From Pseudomonadota bacterium (GTDB lineage Bacteria > Pseudomonadota > Alphaproteobacteria > UBA9655): a DNA stretch of 64,000 nt. Below the pieces are notes generated by a model. It had not been told where the DNA came from and ran no database searches. It saw nothing but the letters and a program-made list of their open reading frames with translations. The position numbers were made by a program, and so were the translations under genes. The DNA lies in NCBI GenBank assembly GCA_018242065.1, contig JAFECQ010000020.1, positions 1-64,000 on the forward strand, written 5' to 3'. This document shows, in pieces, positions 32,819-40,827 of this stretch. Each line of letters begins with the position of its first letter. The stretch's first letter is position 1.

Positions 32819-34234
32819 TCATTCTGACAGCAATATATTTGAGCGATCATTCAGTGGGATCACCTGAACAGCTTGCATATAGGCCTCAACAAATTCTTCT
32901 TCTATCCAGTACATATAACCCATATGGTCAATTGTCACCCCTGGTCGTGTATTTGCTGCCTTATATCCATGGGCCTCATATAATGCTGGAGATATTAAAT
33001 CCTCCATTACAGATGCACTCCCTCGAACAAGAGGCATAACACGTGTCCAGCGAAAACAAAATCTTGCTATCCTTTTCTTCAAATCTTCAGCATCTTTAGA
33101 ATCAGCCTTGATAGCATTTTCTAAAGCAGCCAGATACAAAGCTTCATGAGGCTTAATATAGCGATTTTCAGTATGATATATCATAACAGGAAAGTCACCC
33201 GTCTCTTGGACTTCATGAGGGATCATGGCCATAAACCCATAGCCTTTTGCCGGACCTTTGGTTGTCCCATGGGTAATATCCACTTGAAAAAACCTTGGCG
33301 CCTTTGAAAAACATGTTGGAGTTACTTGCGTATAGGGCTCTACTCCAGGAGGCGCTACAGATTTACTTCTAAGCTGTGGCTCACCCATCCTCCCAAAAAT
33401 GAGCGCGGTTATTGCATCTTTATAATCAATGAATCCAACATTTTCTCCTGGCATGAGACTACAACATCCTATCTCAAGAAACTCATAGGCATATGCTCGG
33501 TCTAGCATATAATCTTTTGAGGCTTTCGCAGATGGCTCTTGGGTAAAGAAACAACGCCAGTCCTGTAAAGAAATTTCTCTTAATTGAATCCTTGTGCCTC
33601 CAACACTCATCTGTCGTGTCTCAGTTTTCAATAATTTTCTTATTTCTTCTTGGATATAGGATCGCATGACTGAATACCGAGGCTCATGGGTCCCGGTTGT
33701 AGCAAATTCACTATCTTGGTTCTTACGAAACAAACCAAACTCCTCTGCATCCTCTGTACCCGCTTCAAACGCAATGCTTCGCCTTGTTAGGGTTGCAAGC
33801 TGTATGATATCTTCCACATTTGTGCGGTCTCCTGCACGGTAAGAATGAATTCGCGCTGATAATTGAGGAATTGCCTCACGCACACCTCTCTGAAAAATTT
33901 CATGAGCACTTCTTCCTCCATAAAATACTTCGGTGATTTGATTAACCTTAGAGGAGTGGAGAGCAGAATTTGATGCTGCTGAAGTTTTCTCCTCAGGGGG
34001 CCGGACACTAACAGTAGCATCGCTGCTTTTTTTATTGGTCTTTGTGCTTGTCGTAGGAGAATCTTGATCATTTTTCCCACTCATAGCTACAACGCCCAAT
34101 GAATAACTAAGAAGAAAAGAAAAAGTTAATGTGAACAGAACTCCTCTATTCAATAATATATTGAACATATTTCTATTTACCCTATTCATATTAAATATTA
34201 TTCTTATGTAGAAAAAAGTTATTAAGTCAAGCAT
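32819..34234 (-). CDS. Secreted protein of unknown function
   Basis: A 471-residue protein I do not recognise. It has an N-terminal export segment (GVLFTLTFSFLLSYSLGVVA, about residues 30-49), then a Ser/Thr/Lys-rich linker (about 50-95) and a globular part. Notable stretches: IHSYRAGDRTNVEDIIQLA, ISLQDWRCFF, and FCFRWTRVMPLVRGSASVME followed by SPALYEAHGYKA, then DHMGYMYWIEEEFVEAY. The Arg, Ser and Glu residues of the third block would be worth testing as an active site, but I cannot name a family. The ATG at 34234 has GAGAG upstream; ATGs at 34189 and 34168 would give a more usual signal peptide. It is the first gene on the chromosomal side of the attachment site. Possibly a host-directed protein (inference). 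Confidence 0.6.
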   Translation of the reverse strand: MLDLITFFYIRIIFNMNRVNRNMFNILLNRGVLFTLTFSFLLSYSLGVVAMSGKNDQDSPTTSTKTNKKSSDATVSVRPPEEKTSAASNSALHSSKVNQITEVFYGGRSAHEIFQRGVREAIPQLSARIHSYRAGDRTNVEDIIQLATLTRRSIAFEAGTEDAEEFGLFRKNQDSEFATTGTHEPRYSVMRSYIQEEIRKLLKTETRQMSVGGTRIQLREISLQDWRCFFTQEPSAKASKDYMLDRAYAYEFLEIGCCSLMPGENVGFIDYKDAITALIFGRMGEPQLRSKSVAPPGVEPYTQVTPTCFSKAPRFFQVDITHGTTKGPAKGYGFMAMIPHEVQETGDFPVMIYHTENRYIKPHEALYLAALENAIKADSKDAEDLKKRIARFCFRWTRVMPLVRGSASVMEDLISPALYEAHGYKAANTRPGVTIDHMGYMYWIEEEFVEAYMQAVQVIPLNDRSNILLSE

Positions 34235-34423
34235 AATTTTGACTCTCGTATATCAACTGTGCTTTTCACTCAGAGGTGCCATCCACTTAAATAGAGGAGA
34301 TTTTAAAATACATATTTTTCTTACGTTCTATAACCATCCATTATCACGAAGAAGATTGTAAACGATTTAACTCTTTTCGTAACATCAAGTATTCTTTTAT
34401 AAGGTTAATAATAAGGAGCTATT

Positions 34424-35062
34424 ATGGAACCTCTTTTCTTTGAATACCTTCCTTCCCTTTTCAGCGTCGCTGGATTGGTAATGATCTCTCTCATAAGTCC
34501 AGGGCCCGATTTTGCGATCGTTGTAAAAAATAGTTTAGTTTATTCCCGCAAAACGGCTCTTCTAACAGCCTTTGGTATTGCACTTGGAATCCTTGTTCAT
34601 GTTGCTTATACATTACTGGGGTTGGGACTAGTCATTGCAAAAACGCCCTGGCTTTTATTTACTGTAAAGTGTTTGGGAGCTGTTTATTTACTCTACATAG
34701 GGTTTAAAGCTCTTCGAGCAAAGAAAGCTCAATCACTTGTAGGAACTCTCCATCACAAACCTGATATTTCGCCTTTATCCGCCATTTGCTCGGGCTTTTT
34801 AACAAATGCTCTCAATCCCAAATGCATGCTGTTTTTTGTGAGCTTATTTTCAGTTGTCGTTGATCCTCATACCCCTTTCATCATTATGCTCACCTACGGA
34901 ACCATCATTTTTATTGAAACGTTAGCTTGGTTTGGGTTTGTCGCATTTTGCTTATCGGGAAAAACTACCCGAGAAAAGTTCAACGCCGTTGGTCATTGGA
35001 TTGAACGCATCACCGGTGGAATCTTAATGGCCCTAGGCGTGCGGTTATTTCTTATGGTGTAG
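34424..35062 (+). CDS. LysE/RhtB-family amino-acid exporter
   Basis: A 212-residue membrane protein with six hydrophobic segments. The family signature ISLISPGPDFAIVVKNSLVYSRK lies after the first helix, and FLTNALNPKCMLFFVSLF in the middle. Such proteins export amino acids (threonine, homoserine, lysine) or related compounds; the substrate here cannot be told. The ATG has AAGGAG upstream. Convergent with the DMT transporter, 15 bases apart. Confidence 0.88.
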   Translation: MEPLFFEYLPSLFSVAGLVMISLISPGPDFAIVVKNSLVYSRKTALLTAFGIALGILVHVAYTLLGLGLVIAKTPWLLFTVKCLGAVYLLYIGFKALRAKKAQSLVGTLHHKPDISPLSAICSGFLTNALNPKCMLFFVSLFSVVVDPHTPFIIMLTYGTIIFIETLAWFGFVAFCLSGKTTREKFNAVGHWIERITGGILMALGVRLFLMV

Positions 35063-35077
35063 GGTCGAAGAGGCAAC

Positions 35078-35971
35078 TTACAATTTAAACAATCCTATTA
35101 GAGGCTTTTTCCTCATCACGATGATATTTCCGAGAAGAACGAACACAAGACCAAACAAATCATTTGCAGACCAGGTATAGCCCTCAAGGACACTGGAAAT
35201 GATAAGCGCAACCACAGGGAATAATATGGTTGTATAACTTGCAAACTCTGGCCCGATATTTTTGATCAGCTTTAAATAGCACAAGAAGGCGATAACTGAC
35301 CCGGGAATAACTAAATAGAGAAGAGATGCCCAATAGATGGCACTTTCTGGTAAAATAAACTGACTCGATTGAAAAAATGTATAAATGAACATCGCAAATG
35401 TTCCATAAACCATTCCCATGGCCATAGAAGGAACAAGATCTAATCCTACGTTATGGTTTCGACGGGATATGCTGCCTCCGAGCGAAAAGATTAAAGAGCC
35501 TATGGCTGCCAATCCTAATCCTTTCATAGCATTATTTTGTAGAGAAGAGCGTGCTATTTCATCCCAAAAAAACACACATAAGCCAATAATCCCGATGAAT
35601 GCTCCAAGGCTCACGTTAAAAGTAGGCTTTGTTCGAAAGAAAATATAGTTATTCGCAATGCTTAAAAAGCTTACCCCAGAAAAAACGACAGCAATAACGC
35701 CTGAAACGATATAACTTGCCGCATTATAAACAAATAAATAATGCAGTGAAAACATGGAGAGTCCAAGACCGCATAAAAACACGTGATCCCTTATTTTAAA
35801 ACTTAGGCTAAACCCTTTAATTTTGCACCAAGCAAGCAAAAATAAAGCTGCCAGGGCTGCTCTATACAGGATAGAGATTTCATCGGGAGCATGACCGACT
35901 TGAAGTTTAATAGCAAACCAAGTGGTTCCCCAAATTAAAACTGTGAGAGTATACAAAAGTACGTTATTCAT
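35078..35971 (-). CDS. EamA/DMT-family transporter
   Basis: A 297-residue drug/metabolite exporter with ten predicted membrane segments and two EamA repeats. The first starts at MNNVLLYTLTVLIWGTTWFAIKLQVG (the W-G-x-x-W/F motif is typical); the second ends in PVVALIISSVLEGYTWSANDLFGLVFVLLG. Substrate unknown. ATG at 35971, with GGAAG upstream. Confidence 0.88.
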   Translation of the reverse strand: MNNVLLYTLTVLIWGTTWFAIKLQVGHAPDEISILYRAALAALFLLAWCKIKGFSLSFKIRDHVFLCGLGLSMFSLHYLFVYNAASYIVSGVIAVVFSGVSFLSIANNYIFFRTKPTFNVSLGAFIGIIGLCVFFWDEIARSSLQNNAMKGLGLAAIGSLIFSLGGSISRRNHNVGLDLVPSMAMGMVYGTFAMFIYTFFQSSQFILPESAIYWASLLYLVIPGSVIAFLCYLKLIKNIGPEFASYTTILFPVVALIISSVLEGYTWSANDLFGLVFVLLGNIIVMRKKPLIGLFKL

Positions 35972-35996
35972 GATGGAGACTTCCGTTTCCTAGATC

Positions 35997-36013
35997 GCGC
36001 TTCATAGAAGCGC
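35997..36013. other. Short hairpin upstream of the DMT transporter gene
   Basis: A 7-bp stem (GCGCTTC, ATA loop, GAAGCGC) about 26 bases before the transporter start on the minus strand. It could be a leader structure or an operator; there is no T run for a terminator. Confidence 0.3.
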
Positions 36014-36118
36014 TCCTTATAGGATATAAGAACCTCAAGGTTGCTCGTCAAGGTTAATGGATGATAAAGCTTCTTGATGAGGGCCTTTTATTTATTTAGA
36101 ACGTGAGCATCATAGACT

Positions 36119-36844
36119 TCAGCTACATACTGGAATAATAGATGGACTATCTTTATACAATGGCCGTTTTTGATCATCTCCAAAAACCTCACACACTTTA
36201 AATCCAGCTTTTCTTAGAAGATCCATCAACTGCTCATAAGGCGTAAATCGCAAACGAATTTTGGTTAAGGTTTCCTTATCTTTCCAAACCCGTTTCGTCG
36301 TATAGGTTACAATCTGATGAGATGGATCTGATTGCTGCTTGCCATAGACTTCAACAGCCTCACCTTGCTGATCTTGAAAGGTATGCCAAAACTCAAATTT
36401 ATCCACGTCCTTGAAGTCGTTCTCTTGAGGATTGCGGGTGTTGAATACAAAGAGCCCTGAGGGTTTAAGGTGTTTCCTTACACAATTCAGCATCCGAAGT
36501 TGATCTTCGTCTAATAACAATGCTTGAAAAGCATTGCCTGCCATCAGAATAAGATCAAACGTTTCATCCAAGTAGAAATCACGAATATCTCCTTGAGTCC
36601 ACTCAATTGGAAGCTCTTTGCTTTTTTCTCGGGCTAAGGTAAGCATAGGCTCAGAAGCGTCCAAGCCTACAACCTTGAGTCCTTTTTTGGCCAAAGGAAT
36701 GGTTAAACGACCTGTCCCACAAGCCAAATCCAAAACATTTCCCTCATGAATAAGATTTAAAAAAAGGTCGGAATCGCCCTGATACCCACCATATTCGGCA
36801 TCGTAAAGAGAAGGATCTATGTATTCTTCAAGGTTGTTTAGCAT
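36119..36844 (-). CDS. Class I SAM-dependent methyltransferase
   Basis: A 241-residue enzyme with the Rossmann methyltransferase motifs in order: VLDLACGTGRLTIPLA (SAM-binding loop), VVGLDASEPML (acidic ribose contact), WTQGDIRDF and FDLILMAGNAFQAL, then the LKPSGLFVFNTRNP strand. The target molecule is unknown. The start at 36844 follows the stop of the VanX-type gene after five bases; the upstream in-frame codons to 36922 lie within that gene and are not used. Confidence 0.88.
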   Translation of the reverse strand: MLNNLEEYIDPSLYDAEYGGYQGDSDLFLNLIHEGNVLDLACGTGRLTIPLAKKGLKVVGLDASEPMLTLAREKSKELPIEWTQGDIRDFYLDETFDLILMAGNAFQALLLDEDQLRMLNCVRKHLKPSGLFVFNTRNPQENDFKDVDKFEFWHTFQDQQGEAVEVYGKQQSDPSHQIVTYTTKRVWKDKETLTKIRLRFTPYEQLMDLLRKAGFKVCEVFGDDQKRPLYKDSPSIIPVCS

Positions 36845-36849
36845 TGTAT

Positions 36850-37542
36850 CTATTCCATCGTCCCATAAATCGCATGTGATTGACCTGTCTGATAAGCCCA
36901 ATAACGATCTCCATAAGACCAATGCCAGTATTCTGCGGGGTAATTTATAAATCCAACAACTTGTAGGACATGACTCATAATTTTTCTATTTTCTCGTGAT
37001 TCTTGAGAAATGAATTGAGAATCAGTTTGAGAAAGAGACCCATCTTCATCTTCCATCCAATCTTTTACTTGAATCCCCATATCTACAGCATCTCCTGTTG
37101 TATCGATAAGATAGATATCAATAGCTCCCCCTGTAGAATGAGGAGGAATGTTTCGTGAACCATCCTTATTTATAATGGGAGATACCAGTTTCATCGTTTC
37201 ATTAAAAATCTCCTCCTCAGACCATTCGGGATGTAGATTTTGTACTTTAAGATAGCGGCCTTTAAAGAGCTTTTCTTGCAACGCTAAGCTTCGATATCCT
37301 TCATAAAGACAAAGTTTTAGCCCCTCTGGCAACGCGGATTGAGCTTGAACAAGCTTTTCATATACAGTTTTACGTACCTTAGTATAATCCGTATTATTTC
37401 GAATTTCTGGAGAAGGGCCATAAGCAGTAATCATTTGGCTTGTGAGATCAACTAATGGTTCGTGATTATCTATAATAGGAATCGTAAGGACATGTGGGTC
37501 AGTAAGTAGTGTTATATTTCCTTTTGTAGAGCCGTGAAGCAT
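36850..37542 (-). CDS. VanX/DdpX-type D-Ala-D-Ala dipeptidase
   Basis: A 230-residue M15D metallopeptidase. The zinc-binding HSTGGAIDIYL (S-x-H-x-x-G-x-A-x-D type) and the catalytic EYWHWSYGDRYWA (E-x-x-H-W) are both present, with the family's YEGYRSLALQEKLF. It hydrolyses D-Ala-D-Ala; outside vancomycin clusters such enzymes recycle cell-wall dipeptides. No vanH/vanA-type ligase is nearby. AGGAGG precedes the ATG. Followed by the methyltransferase in one transcript. Confidence 0.9.
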   Translation of the reverse strand: MLHGSTKGNITLLTDPHVLTIPIIDNHEPLVDLTSQMITAYGPSPEIRNNTDYTKVRKTVYEKLVQAQSALPEGLKLCLYEGYRSLALQEKLFKGRYLKVQNLHPEWSEEEIFNETMKLVSPIINKDGSRNIPPHSTGGAIDIYLIDTTGDAVDMGIQVKDWMEDEDGSLSQTDSQFISQESRENRKIMSHVLQVVGFINYPAEYWHWSYGDRYWAYQTGQSHAIYGTME

Positions 37543-37655
37543 GAATCCTCCTGTAAATGTCTTTAATTACTTATCTGCAACACTCACTTTCTTCTTAACA
37601 TTTGTAATCCGTTGGATTAAATCTTGCAAAGCATTCCTTGACAAAGAGATACACC

Positions 37656-38597
37656 ATGATTGAAGTCGTTTCTTATAATCCCGATTGGCCAAAGTTATTT
37701 GAGGCGGAATCCGCTCAAATAAAACAAGCTTTGGGTGACACTTGCATTGCCGTTCATCATGTGGGATCCACGGCTGTGCCCGGACTTTGCGCGAAGCCAA
37801 AAATCGACATTATACTTGTTGTAAAAAGCATGACTCATGTCATACAGAGTCTTGAAAAAATAGAATATGAATACAGGGGAGAATTCAACATTCCCTTTCA
37901 TCTTGGATTTAGAAAAAGGCCTCCTCTTACGAATGTTAATTTGCATGTGTTTGAGGAGGGAAACCCAGAAATTGAGCTTAACCTTTTATTCCGCGATTAT
38001 TTGCGTACTCATCCAGAAGCGCTTAAGGAATATGCTACTTTAAAATTAAAGTTGCTGGAACAAAGTGCTTCTCATGAAATACTGCAGGGACCTTTCAAAG
38101 GGTATACATTAGGAAAAGATGGCTTCATTAAAAAGACATTAGACCAAGTTGGTTTTAAGGGTCTTTGCGTGCGATTTTGCACTCATTATGATGAGTGGGA
38201 GGCCGCCCGCCATTTCAGGAACAAGTATTTTTTTGATAAGATTCCCATTGCTGACCCGTACACGTGGACCTTTGACCATAAGGATCATGTTCATTTCGTT
38301 CTTTACCAGGGCACACAAATTGTTGGGTATGCACATATTCAACTGTGGCCTGAACAACGAACAGCTTTGCGAATCATCGTGATTGATGAGCCTTTCAGAA
38401 GCCAAGGGCTTGGAGGACACTTTTTAACTTTGTGCGAGCGCTGGCTGAAAGAGAAGGGACATAAAATTTTGCAGACTCAATCCTCTCCCGAGGCTTATAG
38501 ATTTTACAAAAAGCAGGGCTACATTGAAATACCTTTCAACGATCCTGATGGCTATGAAAGTGATCCTCAAGACATTGATATGGGGAAGATTTTATGA
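37656..38597 (+). CDS. GrpB-family nucleotidyltransferase-like / GNAT acetyltransferase fusion
   Basis: A 313-residue two-domain protein. Residues 1-165 are a GrpB (UPF0157) domain: VVSYNPDWPKLFEAE, HHVGSTAVPGLCAKPKIDIIL (nucleotidyltransferase-like G-S and D-x-D core), INLLFRDYLRTHPEAL-like region and YTLGKDGFI. Residues about 170-313 are a GNAT domain with ALRIIVIDEPFRSQGLGGHFLTLCERW (acetyl-CoA loop) and YRFYKKQGY. The ATG at 37656 has AAAGAGA upstream; the TTG at 37638 is unlikely. Joining the two activities suggests small-molecule modification; the substrate is unknown. Confidence 0.85.
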   Translation: MIEVVSYNPDWPKLFEAESAQIKQALGDTCIAVHHVGSTAVPGLCAKPKIDIILVVKSMTHVIQSLEKIEYEYRGEFNIPFHLGFRKRPPLTNVNLHVFEEGNPEIELNLLFRDYLRTHPEALKEYATLKLKLLEQSASHEILQGPFKGYTLGKDGFIKKTLDQVGFKGLCVRFCTHYDEWEAARHFRNKYFFDKIPIADPYTWTFDHKDHVHFVLYQGTQIVGYAHIQLWPEQRTALRIIVIDEPFRSQGLGGHFLTLCERWLKEKGHKILQTQSSPEAYRFYKKQGYIEIPFNDPDGYESDPQDIDMGKIL

Positions 38598-38623
38598 GAG
38601 TTTAAAACATCGGAGTAAAATTT

Positions 38624-39097
38624 ATGCTCACAAACCTTTCCATTAGACGCGGAGAAGAGAAGGACCTTCCTCAAATCATAGGCCTTCTTATTGAAGATGA
38701 ATTTGGATCCACAAGAGAAAATTTTTCTGATCCTTTGTTACCTAGTTATCACAAAGCTTTTCAGGCTATTACGTCAGATCAAAATCAAATCCTTTTGGTT
38801 GTGAACCATAACGAAGAGCTCATTGGAACCTGCCACCTGACCTTCATGCCTTCTCTTTCTTTTAAAGGATCCTGGCGACTTAATTTAGAAAACGTCCATG
38901 TGACTAAAAAGTTTCAGAATCAGGGGATTGGAACATGGATGATCCAACAAGCAATTACCATGGGAAAAGAAAAGGGGTGTAAAATTGTTCAACTGACAAC
39001 AAACAAAAAACGTTTTCTCTCCAAGACTTTCTATGAGAAGTTAGGCTTTACCGCCAGCCATGAAGGAATGAAGCTTTATTTAGAGGATGCCCTATGA
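38624..39097 (+). CDS. GNAT-family N-acetyltransferase
   Basis: A 157-residue enzyme with the GNAT core: LENVHVTKKFQNQGIGTWMIQQAI (acetyl-CoA pyrophosphate loop Q-x-x-G-x-G/A) and the C-terminal FYEKLGFTASHEGMKLYL. Substrate unknown. Overlaps the next gene by four bases (ATGA), so they form one transcript with the preceding GrpB-GNAT gene. Confidence 0.88.
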   Translation: MLTNLSIRRGEEKDLPQIIGLLIEDEFGSTRENFSDPLLPSYHKAFQAITSDQNQILLVVNHNEELIGTCHLTFMPSLSFKGSWRLNLENVHVTKKFQNQGIGTWMIQQAITMGKEKGCKIVQLTTNKKRFLSKTFYEKLGFTASHEGMKLYLEDAL

Positions 39098-39879
39098 AAA
39101 TCTGGACCGTTGATGCTTTTACAAGCAAACCTTTTGCAGGCAATCCTGCAGCAGTTACTCTTGTGGAAAAATTTCCATCCGATGAAACATGCCAAAAAAT
39201 TGCGGCTGAAATGAATCTATCTGAAACGGCCTTTCTTAAGCCCCTTGAATCTGATCATTTTCATATCCGTTGGTTTACTCCGGAAGTTGAAGTCAAACTT
39301 TGTGGTCATGCAACTCTTGCCTCTGCTCACATCCTTTTTGAAGAAAGAATTGTAAGAGGAAATAACATCGTCTTTGAATCTCTCTCTGGCCCTTTATTTG
39401 TTACAAAAGTGAGTCAAGACATCATCTTAGATTTTCCTCTCCAGAAAACGGGAGCAGATCTACCATCCCATATTTTTAAAGATTTGTTCGAACCTCAAAC
39501 CATCGTCAACGCTGTTCAAGCTTATGATGATATCATCGTTGAACTTGTTGATGAAATGCTTGTTCGGAAGCTCAATCTAGACTTTTCAAAAATTAACAAG
39601 CTTGATTGCAGAAGTCTCATTGTGACAGCAAAAGGGAATGTCTCTTATGATTTTGTCTCGCGGGTGTTTGCTCCTCAAGATGGCATCAACGAAGATCCGG
39701 TTACAGGTTCAGCACACTGCAAGCTTGCAGATTATTGGCATAAAAAATTAGGAAAATTTGAGTTCCTTGCTTACCAAGCCTCTCCTCGTGGTGGAAGCTT
39801 GGGCATATGTATTGTTGATGACCGTGTTCACTTAAGAGGGCAAGCTGTAACCATTTTAAAGGGAAGACTAATGGTGTAA
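39094..39879 (+). CDS. PhzF-family isomerase/epimerase-like protein
   Basis: A 261-residue protein of normal PhzF length. Family blocks: WTVDAFTSKPFAGNPAAV, AAEMNLSETAFL (the Glu is the catalytic acid in PhzF), IRWFTPEVEVKLCGHATLASAHIL, and GINEDPVTGSAHCKLADYW. Catalyses double-bond isomerisation in phenazine synthesis in some bacteria; most family members are of unknown function, and no phenazine genes are here. Confidence 0.9.
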   Translation: MKIWTVDAFTSKPFAGNPAAVTLVEKFPSDETCQKIAAEMNLSETAFLKPLESDHFHIRWFTPEVEVKLCGHATLASAHILFEERIVRGNNIVFESLSGPLFVTKVSQDIILDFPLQKTGADLPSHIFKDLFEPQTIVNAVQAYDDIIVELVDEMLVRKLNLDFSKINKLDCRSLIVTAKGNVSYDFVSRVFAPQDGINEDPVTGSAHCKLADYWHKKLGKFEFLAYQASPRGGSLGICIVDDRVHLRGQAVTILKGRLMV

Positions 39880-39899
39880 ACAAAATTTATGACATACCA

Positions 39900-39923
39900 A
39901 AAAGGGGCCCCAAGGCCCCTTTT
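39900..39923. terminator. Bidirectional intrinsic terminator
   Basis: A 10-bp perfect stem (AAAAGGGGCC, loop CCAA, GGCCCCTTTT) between the convergent phzF-like and dsbA-like genes. It has A and T runs on both sides, so it can end transcription from either direction. Confidence 0.9.
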
Positions 39924-39947
39924 CTTAACGATATACTCTACAAAGCT

Positions 39948-40760
39948 CTACTTACTCGCGGTCTTGCTCGGAGCAGCGGTGCTTACTTCTTGTAATTGTT
40001 TGTTAAGCTCTTCAGCTGTCAGATATCCTGGTACAACTTTATCCGCTCCCAAAATGAGAGTGGGTGTTCCATTAATTCCAATTGCTTTAGCCAAGGCAAG
40101 AGTTTCATCAATCTCGGCTTGAACGTCCTTGCTCTTCATATCGGCTTCAAGTTTCTTAGTATCAATGCCGAGTGAACTTGCAAGCTTCATAAGTTGCTTT
40201 TTGTCGAGAGCCTTATCAGATGTAAAAATGGCATCTTGAAGTTGCTCATATTTACCTTGGGCTTTTGCAGCTAACAAAGCCTGAATAGCTGTTGTAGAGC
40301 CTTCACCCATAATTGGAAGATCCTTAAAAATAATCTTCACATCCTTATTGGTCTTTACTAAAGCCACGAGCTCTTTATGGAACTTCTTACAATATCCGCA
40401 ATAAGGATCCATAAAGACCACTAAATTTTGGGTTCCTTGTACATTTCCCCCAACTGGATCAGCCGCATTATTAAAGATTTTAGCCTTATTATCTGCAACA
40501 GCTTTTTCCATCTTTGCAACAGACTCTGCTTGCTGTTTTGCCATACCGGCTTGGAAAGAGTTCATGATAATTTCAGGGTTTTTAGTAAGATAATCGCCAA
40601 CCAACTTTTCAAGTTCAGTAACTTGTGCAGGTGTAAAACTTGATGCAACAGGCGCTGAAGCTTGAGGGGTTGTTACAGGCACAGGGGCATTATCAGCAAA
40701 TGCACCGCTTGTAAGACCTATACTCGCAAAAGATAACACATAGACATAAAATTTTTTCAT
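39948..40760 (-). CDS. DsbA/Com1-like periplasmic thiol-disulfide protein
   Basis: A 270-residue exported thioredoxin-fold protein. Signal peptide (MKKFYVYVLSFASIGLTSGA, cut near AFA), a Pro/Ala-rich linker, an N-terminal helical region (FTPAQVTELEKLVGDYLTKNPEII). Then come the DsbA core with VVFMDPYCGYCKKFHKEL (CGYC redox centre), a helical insertion, and the cis-Pro loop INGTPTLILG. The N-terminal region is typical of the ScsC/Com1 kind found in alphaproteobacteria and intracellular bacteria. Likely disulfide formation or isomerisation in the periplasm. GGGAG precedes the ATG. Confidence 0.9.
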   Translation of the reverse strand: MKKFYVYVLSFASIGLTSGAFADNAPVPVTTPQASAPVASSFTPAQVTELEKLVGDYLTKNPEIIMNSFQAGMAKQQAESVAKMEKAVADNKAKIFNNAADPVGGNVQGTQNLVVFMDPYCGYCKKFHKELVALVKTNKDVKIIFKDLPIMGEGSTTAIQALLAAKAQGKYEQLQDAIFTSDKALDKKQLMKLASSLGIDTKKLEADMKSKDVQAEIDETLALAKAIGINGTPTLILGADKVVPGYLTAEELNKQLQEVSTAAPSKTASK

Positions 40761-40827
40761 TGTTAATTCTCCCTTTCATAGAGGAGAAAATAGTAGTCAA
40801 TTTTCGGATGTTTTACAAGCACCTCTG

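Noticed and set aside
32757-32866. Plus-strand transposase N-terminus after the IS-like repeats
   Set aside because: The frame is only about 36 codons, ends inside the next gene's 3' region and matches no transposase motif I can name.
36850-37542. A vancomycin-resistance gene cluster
   Set aside because: Only the VanX-type dipeptidase is present, with no D-Ala-D-Lac ligase, VanH or VanRS-like genes; a cell-wall recycling role is more likely.
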